Source: Hydrogenovibrio sp. JE_KL2 (GTDB lineage: Bacteria > Pseudomonadota > Gammaproteobacteria > Thiomicrospirales > Thiomicrospiraceae). From it: a stretch of DNA of 64,000 nucleotides. Of the stretch, positions 63,565 through 64,000 are shown one piece after another. Made by a program: the position numbers and the translations under genes. How positions within the stretch are numbered: the stretch's first letter is position 1; the number at the start of each line of letters is the position of its first letter. The notes under the pieces were generated by a model, which was given only the letters and a program-made list of their open reading frames with translations, was not told the DNA's origin and searched no databases. The stretch is from assembly GCF_009296185.1 (NCBI RefSeq), contig NZ_WBJR01000003.1, positions 1-64,000 on the forward strand, written 5' to 3'.

Positions 63565-64000
63565 ATGAATGCACAAGAGTTTAAAGAAGCGGTCAACGCT
63601 TTGACAGAAGAAGAGCTAACGGCGATTTTGCAGGATGAAGGTTTGATTATCCATCAAGATCAAAGTCTGAAAACAGGTCCTGCTGATGCGGCATTCGTCA
63701 TCTATGAATTAGGCGATGACGGCTTTACACAGGCATCGGAAGTGAAGAACTACTTGTTGGAAAACGCAGAATCTTTAATTGAAACCTACTACAAGTTCAA
63801 CCCTGTTAGTAAAGAATGTTTCAATCGGGAGTTGCAAGGCTTGTTCAATGAACATGGTCAAGACGCGTTTGTGTGCAAGCAAGGAAAAACACCGCAAAAA
63901 GTGATTTTTGTCGAGCAAGGAAACTTGATTGTCGAAGACGAGTCGAGCCCACGCTTTAAGTATGGCATTTATTTGCAGGTTGAAGATGACAGCTCATCCA
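63565..64000 (+). CDS. Unidentified protein downstream of cbbO, 3' end outside the window
   Basis: An open frame runs from ATG at 63565 to the window end, at least 145 codons without a stop. The protein begins MNAQEFKEAVNALTEEELTA and is acidic and soluble-looking, with no motif I recognise. It lies 52 bases after cbbO in the same orientation, so it may be part of the cbb operon. Confidence 0.65.
   Translation, partial: MNAQEFKEAVNALTEEELTAILQDEGLIIHQDQSLKTGPADAAFVIYELGDDGFTQASEVKNYLLENAESLIETYYKFNPVSKECFNRELQGLFNEHGQDAFVCKQGKTPQKVIFVEQGNLIVEDESSPRFKYGIYLQVEDDSSS

Overview
The window reads as chromosome of a chemolithoautotrophic gammaproteobacterium, most likely of the Hydrogenovibrio/Thiomicrospira group. 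This rests on a form I RuBisCO operon of the cbbLS-cbbQ-cbbO type with a divergent cbbR, many c-di-GMP enzymes with periplasmic sensor domains, and gammaproteobacterial housekeeping gene order. The genus is an inference from gene content; no database search was run.

Layout. 1-2 kb: the end of an rRNA operon (5S rRNA) and fabA-fabB. 2-7.6 kb: ftsY with a DUF2914 protein and a lytic transglycosylase-like lipoprotein on the minus strand, divergent from a pair of M16 peptidases. 7.6-15.1 kb: a membrane diguanylate cyclase, a VIT1/CCC1-type transporter, and a substrate-binding lipoprotein overlapping a 1463-residue PhnD-PAS-GAF-PAS-PAS-GGDEF-EAL-CZB sensor. 15.3-17.9 kb: rsmD, a DUF2789 gene, coaD and an HPP membrane protein. 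18.2-24.6 kb: modE-modA-modB-modC and a P-type cation ATPase. 24.7-32.7 kb: a lipoprotein, mutM, a small ORF, a periplasmic-sensor diguanylate cyclase, rpmB-rpmG, radC, a thioesterase and coaBC. 32.7-49.4 kb: a second periplasmic-sensor cyclase, a YbhB-like protein, a YbhGFSR-type ABC exporter, a Tat-exported metallo-hydrolase, a PAS-GGDEF-EAL protein, a bicupin, a DUF3010 protein and MFS/membrane proteins. 49.6-54.7 kb: dut, then cupin, class II aldolase and FGGY kinase, then phosphomannomutase. 54.9-56.6 kb: a DarTG toxin-antitoxin pair. 56.7-64 kb: cbbR, cbbL, cbbS, cbbQ, cbbO and the start of an unidentified gene.

The housekeeping genes follow orders familiar from other gammaproteobacteria (ftsY/M16/rsmD/coaD/mutM and rpmG/rpmB/radC/coaBC/dut/algC). 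Blocks of sensor, transport and metabolic genes interrupt them, so the window looks like a mosaic of backbone and accessory DNA.

The most unusual signals are not genes. First, a 19-bp sequence, AAAATCT(G/A)CCAGGTTGGGG, occurs nine times at eight sites in both orientations. Two copies pairs form inverted repeats between convergent genes, and two copies are read in frame inside coaBC and phosphomannomutase. This is the distribution known for DNA uptake signal sequences. Second, a family of four long imperfect palindromes (about 125-200 bp) shares a core ending in TTTCC(C)GCCT; two lie immediately after cbbS and cbbQ. Third, a 33-bp hairpin is shared by one palindrome and the rsmD leader. The window also contains a possible sugar-salvage cassette inserted between dut and the mutase, and five GGDEF proteins, all with intact inhibitory-site motifs.
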